From NCBI RefSeq assembly GCF_025698545.1, contig NC_068565.1, positions 6,014,001 through 6,078,000 on the forward strand: 64,000 bases of DNA. The letters are read 5' to 3'. The notes below the pieces were generated by a model. It had not been told where the DNA came from and did not search any database. It worked only from the letters and a program-made list of their open reading frames with translations. Positions 44,606 to 57,557 of this stretch are shown here, piece by piece (within the stretch, counting starts at the first letter, position 1; each line of letters opens with the position of its first letter). The DNA is from Gossypium raimondii. Lineage: Eukaryota; Streptophyta; Magnoliopsida; Malvales; Malvaceae. Position numbers and translations under genes: made by a program.

Positions 44606-47600
44606 ATGGGGAGTGTTTCACAAGCTTATTTGGAAAGCGAACCAGTGAAGGAGGCGAGATCTTTGATATCTGAGCTTTGTCGCCAGTTCTATAGCCTTGG
44701 ATGGGTCTCAGGAACAGGTGGCAGCATCACCATGAAGGTCCATGATAGCTCTATCCCCAAGCCTCAACAACTTATCCTCATGTCCCCTTCTGGTAACTAT
44801 TCCTCAATCAATACTCGTGTTTTTTTTTTGTTTTTGGCTTCTTAATATTTGGTATTGAAACTCGAATCTGTTTGTTTTAAGCTCTCTTTTCTTTCTTTTT
44901 AATTAATTTGGGTTCTTTGATCTCTGGATCATTGTTATTGTAGATTAATCATGTCTTTTTTCTAGATATTTTGGTTCTCGGTCATGACTGTTTGTTATTG
45001 AAGCTCAAAATTCTAGTTTTTTTTAATCACTAATTTGGGAACTTGATCGTTGAATCATGTTTTGTAGCTGGATCATTTGTTTTCAACTTTTTTTATTTCT
45101 GGGTTTTGTTATTCTAACTCGAAGTTGAATTTATTATAATTAATTGATAGGTTGTTATTGTTTTAGCGCTTTACTTCTCTGTTTTTTCCCTCGGTTCTTT
45201 TGCCTTATGGGCATTTCATAGTCAGGCTCAGTCCCTCTCTTTTATTAATCTAGAATTTTAACCATAGCGATTGTTTTTATTCAAGCTGAATAACTTCTTT
45301 TTTTCTTTTTTATGGTTCTTTTTGCTTCTGTTATAAGTCATTGAAGCTCAAATTTGTGTTTTTTATTATTATTATTAATCACGAGGGTTTAGTAACTTAG
45401 CTGTTGCTGATTAGCTCACTTCTTTGTTTTCCTTCACACTCTTGCTTTTGGATATTATTATCTAGCATGAATGATTTTGATATTCTAAGCTCAAACTTTC
45501 TCCCTTTTTATGGCCTTTTTGGCTACTTGGTATATGCTTTTCAAGCCCAAATGTTTGTTCTTTTTTCCATTAGTTTGAGATGCCATTTCTTTTACTATTT
45601 TGAGTGTTGATTTTACTCCGACCATATGAATCTGTGGATACCATTACAATTACTCGCCTCATTAGACAGCCTTGTGGATAGAACTTGTCTTTCATTGCAT
45701 TTTGTATGTTGTCATTCATCTTCAATTGTATGTTTATTTATTCCTTTGCATCTTGTTTAAGACATACTGTTTGTATTGTCTTCTAGAATAGCTTACCTAT
45801 GGGTTTTTGACTTGGTAATTTGATAGGTGTCCAAAAGGAGAGAATGGAACCAGAGGACATGTATGTATTATCAGGAGATGGGGCTATCATATCTTCACCT
45901 TCTCCAAAGCCATACCCTCATAAGCCTCCTAAATGCTCTGATTGTGCTCCGCTTTTCATGAAGGTAACTATTATCTGTGTTTATGTAGGAAAACCTTACA
46001 AAAGAAACTACAATTGGATTGAAATCAGAAGATGGCCAAGTTTCGGTTGCTTTGGTGCAAATATAGATTAAAGATCCCAGACACAAATTGATAACCTGCA
46101 GATTTAGCTCTCATCTAGTTTAGGTGCTCTTGATCCTATTGGAACTGAAAACTTGGTGGAGGGTGTAAAATGATGTATATTCTTGTGGTTGTTATGGCTA
46201 AATTGTTAAAATTTTCATTGTAAAAGTAAATCCTATTTGTTACTTAATCTGTTACATTCTGCAACTGGTTGACATAATTTTGTTTTACCAATCTGGAATA
46301 CAACTCGTTAACTACTTAGATTCTTATTAATAGTTTTACCCAAAGGTTAGTTGTTGATTACTTGGTTTAGTTAAGGAGTCGAAATAGTACTGCTATTTGT
46401 CACCAGTATTCTTTTTTCCTCTTAATTCAGGCATATCATATGCGTAATGCTGGGGCTGTTATCCACAGTCATGGAATGGAATCCTGTCTTGCAACAATGA
46501 TCAATCCACATTTGAAAGAGTTTCGTGTAAGTTATTGTTGACTGTAATATTATTCTAAACTGTGTTTCTCTCTATTTCTTTCACTTTAAATTCTTTCTTT
46601 ACTGCTCACATCTGTGTTATTTTAGTGATTGTTTTACTTTTTCTCTTTTGGATGTTTGCAGATCACTCATATGGAAATGATAAAAGGAATCCAAGGACAT
46701 GGTTACTATGATGAACTTGTGATCCCAATTATCGAGAACACGGCTTATGAAAACGAGCTCACTGATTCTCTTGCTAAAGCTGTATGTTTTTTCTGCATTG
46801 ATCTTTTCAATATCGATAAAGAGACTTGTTTTATGATGAGCATAAAATGTTCATGTAACTGAATAAGATAATCAAATACCATATATCAACGAGGGCAAAG
46901 TGTTTCTATTTCCTAGTACCAGTTTGCTAATAAGAACATATTGTCTTCATTGCAGTTCACTAGCAATTCATTTCAGTGTGCTTTCATTTTAATGAAGTTA
47001 ACTTTAACATTTTTCAGATTGAAGCCTATCCTAAAACAACTGCTGTGCTTGTTCGCAATCATGGCATATATGTATGGGGAGACTCATGGATTAGTGCTAA
47101 AACTCAGGTTTGTGAAACTTGTGTATACATTTGAGTTCAAACTAGGGAAGTTTCAGAATGTGTTCATGGACCCTCACTCTCATGGCTTTACTGCTGCTTA
47201 CAGATGCCAAAAGTATTTTGTATGCATATGAATTAGAATGTAAAAAGAATAGTAAAAAGAAAAAAACCTTTGTTAAAAGTTGATGCTCGTTCCTAGTGAG
47301 ATATACATTCTTACATGTTGCAGTAGGTAATCTTCTGTTGCTTTCTTCTACCATGACATACTATTTCAGAGTGAATGTTACCATTACCTCTTTGATGCTG
47401 CTATTAAACTTCACCAACTCGGCTTAGACTGGTCTACCCCAGATCATGGCCCCATTCAGGTTGTTAAAGGAGTCCCAAGTGTCGACTGCAGGATGAACGT
47501 GTCGAAAAAGGCCAGATTAGCAGATTCAAATTGTAATGGGAAGCCATTTACAGTAAGAAATTTACATATTTTCCCTTCAATTAGTTAAATTCAGGATTTA

Positions 47601-50600
47601 TACATGATATAATCTCCCCTCTAACAGAAATTTCCATATGGGGGTGCCTTTAACTTAAATGGACAAATGACATACTGGTGGACTCTGATTGTTTTATTGC
47701 TGAACAAGAAGATTGTTACATTCAATCATCAGAAAAACAGTCTCATCTGTGTTTTGCTTTGTTGCAGCGTTGCATTGTCCTTGACATTGAAGGAACTACC
47801 ACTCCTATTTCATATGTAACTGATATTCTCTTTCCTTATGCCCAAAACAACGTCGGGAGGCATTTATCTGCAACATATGCTAGTGCTGAAACCCAAGATG
47901 ATATTAAGCTGTTACGTTCTCAAGTAAGATTTTCTTTGGACCTTTGAACCTTTTATCTATGTTGCATCATGATTCAATCTTTTGGCTTTGCTTCTTGAGG
48001 CAATTTTTTTTACATCTTAGAGGAAATCATTAATTTTAAGAGTTAAGCCACAATTGAATGTCAATGAATAAGAAACCTTACTCCTATGTTTATAATGGAA
48101 ATTTGGGAATTGAGACTTGCATATATGAGTCTGGGACACCACTTCTGGTAGATGCTTCTTACTGGAAATTATATGCTTGTTGCTTTGGTTAAGCTCTGCC
48201 AGTGAACTGAAACTGATTACTCCTTCTAGGAGTCTTAACCAAATGAAGAACAAATATGAGCTATTCAAATTTGTGGTTGGATTGGCTGAGCTTTTGGCTT
48301 GATGCTTAAATTTAATTCAATTGACTCCCATTATCTTTCCTAAAATGATGTGCTTTCAAACTTGTGTGATATACCCAATACATGATCATACTTTCAAAAA
48401 TGAACTGTGTTCCTAAAATCTAGAGCCATTTTAATTTCTAGATACTTTGAACCTTTGTTGTATATTTGCAAGGAATGTATTTTCTTTGATGATCTGTTAA
48501 TTTGCCAAATCATTTTAGTTTTTTAAATATTTTATTTATGAGACCCTGGCTTTTTTTCTGGAGTGTTCGTTTTGCTTGACATGGTTTGAGAGATGCGAAT
48601 TGGATGGACATTTGCACTTAGCACCTCTGGTCAAGCCCTTGATATAGCACATTCTACAAAATAGGAATTAATGTTTCTTTAGTCTTACTTTTATGTTCTT
48701 AATTAAAATTAAACCGTAGAAAATGAAACTAGGCAATGAAAGGATACTTGTCAACCTCTATTCTTTAGTTTTGTCAATGGGATATTCAATATTGACCATA
48801 CTAGTTAGCAACCAAAGAACTCTAAATTTACTCCTAAATCAGATGTCTATATTGAATGCATAACAAGTTTTCTACAGGTTGAAGATGACTTGAAGCAAGG
48901 TGTTATTGGCGCTGTACCTATCCCCTCAGAGGATGCGGAAAAAGAGGAGGTAATTGCAGCTTTAGTTGCTAATGTGGAAGCAATGATAAAAGCTGATCGA
49001 AAAATCACAGCCTTGAAGCAATTGCAAGTAAGCAAAAAAGAACTAAAGAAATTACATTTTTAAAGCTTACCTTTGGGATAGAGCTGATATATGAAGCTAA
49101 ATAGGGTCATATCTGGCGAACTGGATTCGAGACCAATGAGCTCAAAGGAATAGTTTTCGATGATGTACCAGAAGCCCTTGAAAAGTGGCATGCTTTGGGT
49201 GTGAAGGTATCTTGCATATTTCCTTTACTCTTGACTTTATTTTTCTACATTTTTATTTCCTGAATGAAGTTCTGGATTCCATATTTGTCTTTGCTTTGTA
49301 TGCAAGTACTCCACGATGCAGTGTTTTCACAAGCTGTTTTAATCATTATACAAAACTGAAGCCAATCTTCTCAGTTGATTGGCGCCCATTTGGACCTGAT
49401 CTAGACCCAAGTTCAAGTTAATATAATTGTTCTTCCCTAGTGATACTGGTTGGTCATAATGTTGTGTACCATCTCTTAGCACAGAAACATGATGCGTTCT
49501 CTTATTTCTGAGTGTCTAGCGTTTTAAATCTCTACCCCTCTCCCTCTTTCCTTCCCGAAGGGATTGGTACTCCTTGACTATGCTATTCTAACTCTTCATT
49601 TTTGCTGAAGTACCTGTATTGACTCATATCTGAACTATGTGTCCGAGGATATGACATTCCAAGGATTTTCCAAATACATGTAAAAACTTAGAAAATGGAA
49701 CATGCTAATGTTGGACCAGCACTTATACCATGAGCTCCACTAAAAAAAGCTTAGGAAAAGCTTTTACCAAAATATCTAACGATTTACCAATACTTCTTAC
49801 ATTGTAAATCGTTAAAAATATTGGTAGTAAACCGTTAGAAATATTGGTAAATCGTTAGATATTTTGGTAAAAGCTTTTACTAAGCTAATTTAAGTGGAGC
49901 TCACTGTAGAATTTCCCATGTTGGACCCATACCCACATCCGGCATTCATTTTTAAGTCCAAGTAACATAGCTTGGCTATTTTTCTGTAAGTTCAATTTCA
50001 ATGTCAACCACTGCTTCCTCATTTTACCACAGGTATACATATATTCTAGTGGTAGCAGATTGGCTCAGAGGCTTCTCTTTGGAAATACAAAATTTGGTGA
50101 TTTGAGAAAGTATTTATCTGGATATTTCGACACTGCAGTGGGGTAAATTCACAACATCCATCATAGCTTCCATTCTTATCACTCAATTTTAATTCAAGGT
50201 GACACGTCGTTTTGCCTTCCTTGCCTGCAGAAACAAAAGAGAAAAACGCAGTTATGTTGAAATAACCGATACTTTGGGTGTTGATAAGCCATCTGAGATA
50301 CTATTTCTAACTGATATCTATCAAGAAGCCATTGCTGCAAAAGCTGCGGGTAATTGTTCTGCTCAATTTTTTCATCTGGGTATGCCAGATTACAGAAGTC
50401 ATAGGTTCCACTGTTTCTGTTTTTTTCTTCAGTGTCCATATTCTGAGATATAAAATCATTTTCCAAAATAAATGAAACTTTTATTCATCCTCTTCCTTTT
50501 TTTCTCTTTTGTTGGTTTGTCTGTTTGTTTCTACTTCCCCCTTAGATATGCTGCACTGTTAGAGGAGAATCTGAATCATATCATATAAATAGTAAAATTT

Positions 50601-50839
50601 CACTGCACTCCCTTGCATAAGTTGTCAATTGAACATATACCATTAAAATATTTCATTGTTTTGTAGATCGGCTTCAATGTTACTCGAACTAGAAATTAAA
50701 GTGATATTATATACTTTGTAACATTTTCATGATTATCCATGTATTAGGTATGGAGGCTATAATCTCTGTCCGTCCCGGGAACAGTCCACTTCCAGATAAC
50801 CATGGGTTCAAGACCATCAACTCTTTCTTGGAGGTCTAA
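44606..50839 (+). CDS. DEP1: Bifunctional methylthioribulose-1-P dehydratase/enolase-phosphatase E1
   Basis: Twelve exons: 44606-44792, 45827-45963, 46431-46526, 46662-46781, 47018-47107, 47370-47552, 47768-47923, 48878-49027, 49105-49206, 50033-50142, 50231-50349 and 50748-50839. All junctions are GT-AG and the total is 1,542 bp, or 513 aa. The protein carries out successive steps of the methionine salvage (Yang) cycle, recycling methylthioadenosine from ethylene and polyamine synthesis. The N-terminal half is a class II aldolase-like dehydratase with metal ligands His120 and His122 (IHSHG) and His195 (RNHG) and a likely catalytic Glu145. The C-terminal half is a HAD phosphatase: motif I VLDIEG (Asp277, Glu279), motif II YSSGS (411-415) and acidic motif LTDIYQE (Asp472). 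Length matches Arabidopsis DEP1. Residue 1 here is Met12 of the expected protein, because the expected initiator is TTG at 44573. Confidence 0.95.
49718..49917. mobile_element. 200-bp Mutator-type MITE in a DEP1 intron
   Basis: It is flanked by a perfect 10-bp repeat, 'atgttggacc' (49708-49717 and 49918-49927). Inside are long inverted arms, with left 'tgagctccac', 'aaaagcttttaccaaaatat' and 'cgatttaccaat' mirrored on the right. A 9-11-bp duplication is usual for Mutator-like transposition. It lies in the intron between exons 9 and 10, away from splice sites. Confidence 0.85.
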
Positions 50840-53196
50840 TATAAATTTTGTACTCCTGTAATAATATCAACTGTAACAGTTCATATGCATAATAAATCAC
50901 TTTTTAACTGCAATAAATCTTGGGTTCCTTACAACCCTTTTATCAAAATCTATTGCTGCAAATTCTGTTTGTGCGTTCATTCTGAGTAATGGGAATAATT
51001 TCAACTCTGGGGACGACAACTAATTTTTCAGACACTCAAGTGTTGGGCACTTCTGTCACCCAATAAAGTATCTAACCAGATATCTACCAAACATTGTATG
51101 TCATAATAAGGGTTTTGCAGGGACAATAATGATTCGAAGGAGGATTTGGTTTTTCATTTGCAGAGGTTAACACAAGGTGTTTCCTGTGGGGTTTAGGATT
51201 TAGAGTTTAAGATTTGTGGTTTAGAGAGATTGAAAGATGATGCGCACTTAAAATCATAAGGAAAAGGTTTTAAGGATGCCTTGATCTTAATCACCAGCAG
51301 CACAAGAAAACACCACAATTAAAATACATCTTTGAATGGTATATGTTTCAATGAACATTTTGGTTTAGCTTTGCAATAAAAGCTGTCAATGCTAGTAACT
51401 AATGACTAATGAGGCAGTTGAAACTGCATGCATGCAGATGCTGTATATAAATAATGAAGCACAGTGGACAAAATAGTTCTGATTATTGATTTATAAATGT
51501 TCTTTTCAGTACAAGCTTAAACAGGAAATGTCTTTAATTTTGTTCGATTTTGCATACCTTTTTCCTATATTTGAAGTTCATTTCAAAGGAAAATGTAGAA
51601 ACTAGCCTTAACCAGCTAGCCTAAGGTTTTGCAAGCAAAGTAAAGAAATAGCTGACCAGAACTTAGCCCCCACTGAAATGGTTGGCAGTTCTTTGTGCAG
51701 TGCAAGTCCTGCTGTGACTTGATCTATTTTATTCCGACTTATTATTATTATTTTCAAGTATTCATATCTGGAAAAGATTGAACATATCCATATTCAACAT
51801 TCTTGAGGGTTTTATTTTAAACTTCACTTTCAATCATAATCATAACAACAGTTAACTTTTCTTTTTCCAATTTAGCCTGCTGTGTGTGTTCACATTTCTT
51901 AAGAACACTGCTAACTGATGTATCTAAGACAAGAAAAAGATAGCATTAAAAAGGGAAAATATATATATAAGAAGAAAAAGAAAGAACCCAAACTTGCATA
52001 TGATTGCATACTAAATCAAAACTTACATGAAAAAGACTGCTCTTCCATCTTGAAAATAAGTTTAAAGACATGTGGGTCATTTTAATCCCTTTCACTTAAC
52101 AGTTTTCTTACAAACATTGCCTTCGTCTTTATAACCTATAAACATCAAACTTAACTACACTTTACTACTGCTAAAACAGATCAAACCAGACCAAAACTGG
52201 TTGTGGTAGTTAAGAGAAAAGCAATTAAAAAAAAGGGTTTTTAGTTAGAAACAAGACCAAGAAAAAGGGTTGGGATTGCCTTTGTAATATTTTCAATATA
52301 AAATATGTGTACATATCATTTACTTGCCTTCTACTTAATATTTTGGTGTAGAAAAGTGAAAAGATTAGAGGATCCAATATTGTCACATCTTGTTTGATCC
52401 TTTTTTCATTGTTATGGTGGGCCATTTTAAATGATAGAAAAGGTCATACTATTGATTAACAACTGCAAAGTTTTTTGGCTAATGTAATGAATAGAGTTTA
52501 CAAAGACAATAGGGTAGTACTCTTTACATAGTACAAAACAATTACTAAAGTTTCCAACTTTTTTTCCAATTTTATCTTAATAACAAAATGTACCCAAAAA
52601 TTATTTTTTTTTGCAGTGAAATGGACTAAAAAAACAGACATCCTTGTAAAACTATGATGGTCCATTATTAAAACCAGCCAAAAAGTCTTCATTCTGCAAG
52701 TCACACCTCCCTCACTTTTTTTTCTGAAAAACAAATAAATATCTTCATCTTTTTGATCTTTTGCTAAATAGAAATCAAATCATCAAAGAAAGCAAATAAA
52801 CAGTATTCTTACAACAACTGTAGTGTCTGTAAATAATATTAGTGAGTTCATGATTTAAAGGAATTTAAGAGTTTCATTTCTTATACCCTTTTAGCAGAAA
52901 AGAGCTGCAAAGGTTACATTAAAGGACTTGCTTTCTTGGCCAACACAATGTCACAACAACCACAAAACAGAACAAAACAAAGGATTAGTGGTAATCTTTT
53001 TCATATGGGAATAATCTAGTTAGCCATAATCCAAGTAAAATGAAGAAAGAAGGTAAAAAGAAGAGCTTTACCATAATCAAAGGGAGACCAAATCATACAA
53101 TTGAAGAAAGATCTTCTTAACTTCCTTTTTTTTTTTTTTATCACTCAAATTTCAGCCAAAACCCACTTGACAAATCACTCTCAAACTAACATATGT
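50840..53196. other. DEP1 3' end and spacer to the VQ gene
   Basis: DEP1 transcription probably ends near an 'aataaatc' at 50890-50897. Beyond it no gene is recognised. Two convergent genes meet here, so the last several hundred bases before 53197 should be the 3' UTR of the VQ gene. A 14-bp palindrome 'ctgcatgcatgcag' occurs at 51425-51438. Confidence 0.5.
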
Positions 53197-53949
53197 TTAA
53201 GAAGAGCCTGAAACTCTTGGTGAAGTAACAGGAAAAAGTGGTAAAAGCTGAGGCTCAGTATCTCTAGGTGTTGACATAGGTGATGGATGCAAGTAAAAGC
53301 CTTTCTCAGCTATAGCTTTCTCTTCCTCAGATGAATTCCCTAAAGAAGGTGAAGACTTGTTGAAAGGGTCTTCATTTAATGGTGTAACCGGGCTAAGTGC
53401 TAGCTTTGGGAAGTCAAGCAAGCTTGGAGACAAGATCTCTGCATTCCTCGGCGAATAAAAAGCACCACCACCTCCACCGTTGTTAGAAGGAAGGAAAGTG
53501 TTGATCATGAGGTTGTTCTTCAGGTTACTGTTTCTTCTCTCATAAAGCTTGAAATTTTGCTTCTTGGGGGAGTTGGTTTTCATGGGAGGTATAGGAAAAG
53601 ATGATTTTGATGGGAGTGCTGGATCTTGTTGATGATGATGATGATGATGATGTTGTGTTGGAGGCTTAGAGGAGGCTTGTTTAGCAGTTTCGGATGAACC
53701 AGTGAGCATTTGGACAACCTGTTTAAAAGTAGTTGTGTCAGCTTGGACAAAGGTTGTTGGGTAAGGGTTGGTCTCAGATCTGGAGATGGGGATTGGAGTT
53801 AAAGGTGGGGTGGGAATTTGGACACCCCCATTGCTGTTGTTGTGGTTGGTTCCATTGCTATGTGGGGAGTTTAAAGGAGATGATGAAGATGAGGATGATG
53901 GGAAGTTCAAGTTCTTGTTGTCTTGTACTAACCTTGATGAATTCTCCAT
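53197..53949 (-). CDS. VQ-motif protein (VQ4-like), 250 aa
   Basis: A single open exon starts at ATG 53949 and ends with TGA before 53197, typical of intronless VQ genes. The core FKQVVQMLTG (75-84) fits F-x-x-x-V-Q-x-L-T-G, which in this family contacts the WRKY DNA-binding domain. The rest is low-complexity and disordered: a Ser run (19-24), seven His (100-106) and a Gly run. About 13 Ser-Pro or Thr-Pro sites lie along its length, as in VQ proteins that are MAPK substrates (the Arabidopsis VQ4/MVQ1 class). Expected role: nuclear modulator of WRKY-driven defence or development. Which member it is cannot be settled from sequence alone. Confidence 0.92.
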   Translation of the reverse strand: MENSSRLVQDNKNLNFPSSSSSSSPLNSPHSNGTNHNNSNGGVQIPTPPLTPIPISRSETNPYPTTFVQADTTTFKQVVQMLTGSSETAKQASSKPPTQHHHHHHHQQDPALPSKSSFPIPPMKTNSPKKQNFKLYERRNSNLKNNLMINTFLPSNNGGGGGAFYSPRNAEILSPSLLDFPKLALSPVTPLNEDPFNKSSPSLGNSSEEEKAIAEKGFYLHPSPMSTPRDTEPQLLPLFPVTSPRVSGSS

Positions 53950-54174
53950 TGATGGGTGTGGTGATTGGTGATCTCTAACACCCCCCCCCCCTTTACCCTG
54001 TAAGAGAAAAAAAAATTTGTTTGGTTGGAGAAGAACAGAAAAAGAGAAGTGAAAAACAAGGATTGATTGCTGTTGAAGACCAGACCAGAAGGTTGCTTAT
54101 TATAGGTTATTTGTTTTCTTGTGTTATGGCAATCCCATTTCCAGCGAACAACTGGTTATAGTTTTACTCTTTTT

Positions 54175-54206
<32 letters not shown>

Positions 54207-54350
54207 TTTCTCTTATTTTAGTTTTTTTTTTTTTCCATTTACTGGTTTCTCTGGCTATTGAACTTCTTATGAATTATTTTTAAAAAATATATAAATTATT
54301 ATTAAAACCATATTTTTTACTTTAATAAAGAAGGAAATAAATAAAAAAAT
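53950..54350 (-). promoter_or_regulatory. VQ gene leader and promoter with GA tract
   Basis: Reading on the minus strand, a G-run (53981-53992) precedes the ATG by about 30 bases. A TATA-like 'ctataataa' lies near 54095-54104, about 150 bp upstream. Further up, 54181-54206 is 13 units of GA. GA/CT tracts near plant promoters bind BPC/GAGA-binding factors in known cases; here that is inference. Confidence 0.4.
54181..54206. repeat. (CT)13 microsatellite
   Basis: Uninterrupted CT on the plus strand lies in the upstream region of the VQ gene. It is a likely length-variable marker. Confidence 0.95.
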
Positions 54351-54842
54351 GGATTTTGGGGTTGGGATTATTTATAAGATAAGGGTATTGGTTGAATATG
54401 GAATTTCTTTTGGCCCACCCTTTGCCAAACTGTTTGAAAGATTTGAAAAAATAATAGATAAAAGAAAAAAAATAAAAATAAAAATAAATAGATAGGCTTG
54501 AGATATAAATAAATAGGAACATATTTGTGGCATTGGGCATTATTGACTTCAGAGCCCTGACTACTTAAACCCTGTGTGTGTTGATGGGATTGGAGATGTT
54601 GGGAACTTTCCTTTATTTTTATTTTTATTAACTATCAAATTCACGAAAATCAATATAAATACAAGTTATATATATTTCAATCAATTATATTTAAAATTAA
54701 GCACTATATAACCTAATTGAGTTAATATTTATGTATATAATCGAAACTAAATTAAAATATCGAACCCAAATTAAAATAATTTTGAAAAAATTCATAAAGA
54801 TTTAAATTAAAATAAATTTACATAAAAAATAAATAATTAGGT

Positions 54843-55190
54843 AAACTATTAAAACAGTGACTTTTGTTTATCTTAAGTTTCATTTTAGTCACTTACGTTA
54901 TTGCGTTGTATCATTTTAGTTACTAAGCCGTTAATTATCGTTAACGGTGTGACGGTAAGCTGACATGGCACGTTAAATCATTATTTCAAACAAAAATTTT
55001 AGGTTAATTTATATAATAGGTTCCCATATTTTTTTCGTTTTAAGCAATTTAATTTTTTTTTCTTTTATGCTTTTTTAACTTTCTTTTTTTTTCTTTTTTC
55101 ATTCTCTTTTGTTTCTCCCTCTATTTTTCTCTTTTCTCCATTTCCTTTAACGCAATTTTTATATGTTTTCCATTTGAAGTATTAGTTCTT
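54843..55190. mobile_element. One-armed relative of the foldback MITE
   Basis: The sequence follows the left arm of 40066-40846 in order: 'gtaaactatt' (decayed end), 'cattttagtcacttacgtta', 'gttaacggtgtgacggtaag', 'cgttttaagcaatttaattt', then a pyrimidine-rich run. The second arm is missing, so this is a truncated copy. Confidence 0.75.
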
Positions 55191-57557
55191 AGGGTAAAAA
55201 ATAAATTGATGTTTAATATTTGTTAAGGAGAGATTGACTCTTTTTTTTAAAAAAAATTGGTATATCGTTTGTTCAGAGTTGTAAAACTCCTCAATGAATC
55301 AATAGTCTCTCAGTCAAGCTGAAATTTAGTCTCCTAACCTCTTGACCCTATGAAAAGCTCAAATGATTGGGGCAATAGATTCAATAGAATGAGTTCAAAT
55401 AGTAGTATGTATGCCTTTGTTGCCATTTAAGTGGCATGGATATAAACCCTACTAAACGTGAATGCTTACGTTTCCTTAGTAGGTGGCAATGCATAGATGT
55501 GACAAAGTGTTTCTACTCAATTGAATTTATCATCTCAAGCATTCGGAATCTTCGCAGAATTGAGAGACAAGACTTTAATTCGACTCAAAGACAATACCAG
55601 CCCATTAAAATATTAAACAATTCCATTAAATAAAAAAAACTTCATCATCGAAAACAGGTAACCTCCCCTCAATGATATTAAATATTAAAAACATTTGATT
55701 TTAGTGCATATTTATTGGAAAAAAATGGAGCCCGAATCTCTTTAATTTCTTTCAAAAAAGTGTGTACCGAAGAATGTCAAAAAGGGTTTGAGTTAAATAA
55801 ATCTAACGTCAGAAAATAAGAAAGAAATGGAATTTGTACAGTGAGAGAGGGAAGAGGATTGATTCCTTTAAATATCTTAATTCTCTAAAACATATATATT
55901 TGATTTATTTTTGTTAATATACTTGAGTTTTGTCTTTTTTTTAATGTGATATATGTATTATTATTTTTATCTAATTTAGCACTTGTATTGGAAAATTTTA
56001 TATATTTTGGTACTCAAAAGTAATGAGGTTAACTTTTAGTATTTAATTGAATTTTAAAGTTGATTTGATGAAATTACATACTTAGCTAATAATATTAACT
56101 AATCAATGTTAATTTTCATCAAATCAACCCTATAATTCAAATTAAATCACTCCCATCGAACTATATTGTACAAATTACATGCAAAATTAAACAAATTCAC
56201 AGTTAACATTAAATTTATTCTATTAACAAAATCATGAAATACTCCAACATAATAATACTAGCAATTAACTTTCATCAAATCAACCCCAAAATCCGGATTA
56301 AACACTAAATAGTTAACCCGTTACTTTTGGGTACCAAAATATATAACTTTTGTCAAATACAAGTACGAAATTGAACAAGAAAATACATTAAAAATATCAA
56401 ATTAGATTCTAAATGATATATTAAAACATTACACATTTATTTAAATTATTATATATATAATTTGTATCATATAAATTTTACTACTACATCTTAATAACTT
56501 TTCTTATATCATATTGATGAAATATAACTAAGTAAAAATAAAAACTTGTCATCATACTATTATTAAATATTAAAATATCACTATATTTATTTTATTTGAT
56601 ATTTTCTATCATACTTCGAAAATATGGTTAAATTCATCACACAAATTTTGTACGCAATTATATTTTGTAAATAAACTTTAAATTTTATTGATTTTTCTAT
56701 TATTGTTTATTTTATTTAAAATTGTCACTTAATTTGAAAACAAAACTTAACAAGAAAATTATTACCTAAAATGTTTGATTTTAATATTTAACAAGTTACT
56801 TTATAAAATATTAAAATTAATAAATTAACTTAAATTCCTATATAGTGAAACTATTTTTAGTAGTTGTTTGTTTTATATTAATTAATTTGTTATTTTAAGC
56901 ATCACTTAAAATAAAATATTAAATTTTAATAATATTTTTAACTTAATTATCTTCAAATTATTTAAGTTTAAATTTAAGTAACAGATTTGGCTCTAACAAA
57001 CAAAAGTAAAACAATAAATTTATCTTTAATTCAACAGTAAAATGATAAATATCAATCAAAACAAAATATTAAAGTTAAATAAGAAAAATCGAGAAATCGA
57101 AAATTAACCAGAATCAAAGCATTTTAACAGTTTATAAAATGTAAGTTCAAAAATGAGGACGATGAATGATTTGAAGACAAAAAAGGACTAAACTAAACCG
57201 ACCTCACAATATAATAACAAATATCTCTAATACAATTTTAGGAAAAGGAAGCAAGAGAAGGGACATGTAACCAAGTGTGTGACATAATTTCATGACTTTT
57301 ACCCACTTTTCTTCTGAAATATAAACGAACAATTTTCTTATGTCATAATCCAAATACTATTGTTTTTTTTTAATGAATCTGTTCGGTTCGAATTCGATGG
57401 GATCCAGTTTTCAAATTGTTGCATCTATAATATTAGCATAAGGTTCTTGGTTGAATTATTAAAATCAAAATTGGATTTTTTATATTGTGTGTAATAAATT
57501 TTTTCTTCTCGGTGAGTAAATAAATGGGGTATTGGTTTAAAAATTAGATAATTGAGT
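55191..57557. other. A/T-rich spacer, nothing recognised
   Basis: There is no ORF with family resemblance. A less A/T-rich patch at 55300-55630 has no identity I can name. A loose inverted relation exists between 'ttaacttttagtatttaatt' near 56031 and 'aaacactaaatagttaaccc' near 56301, with matching words around both, suggesting a decayed inverted-repeat element of about 400 bp. Confidence 0.4.

Noticed and set aside
46941..47231. A 96-aa frame within DEP1
   Set aside because: Its middle overlaps exon 5 but in a different frame; the correct exon (47018-47107) is fixed by splice sites and the RNHG motif.
53733..53978. Plus-strand frames opposite the VQ gene
   Set aside because: They are shadows of the VQ coding sequence; the minus frame has the VQ motif and the proline-directed sites.
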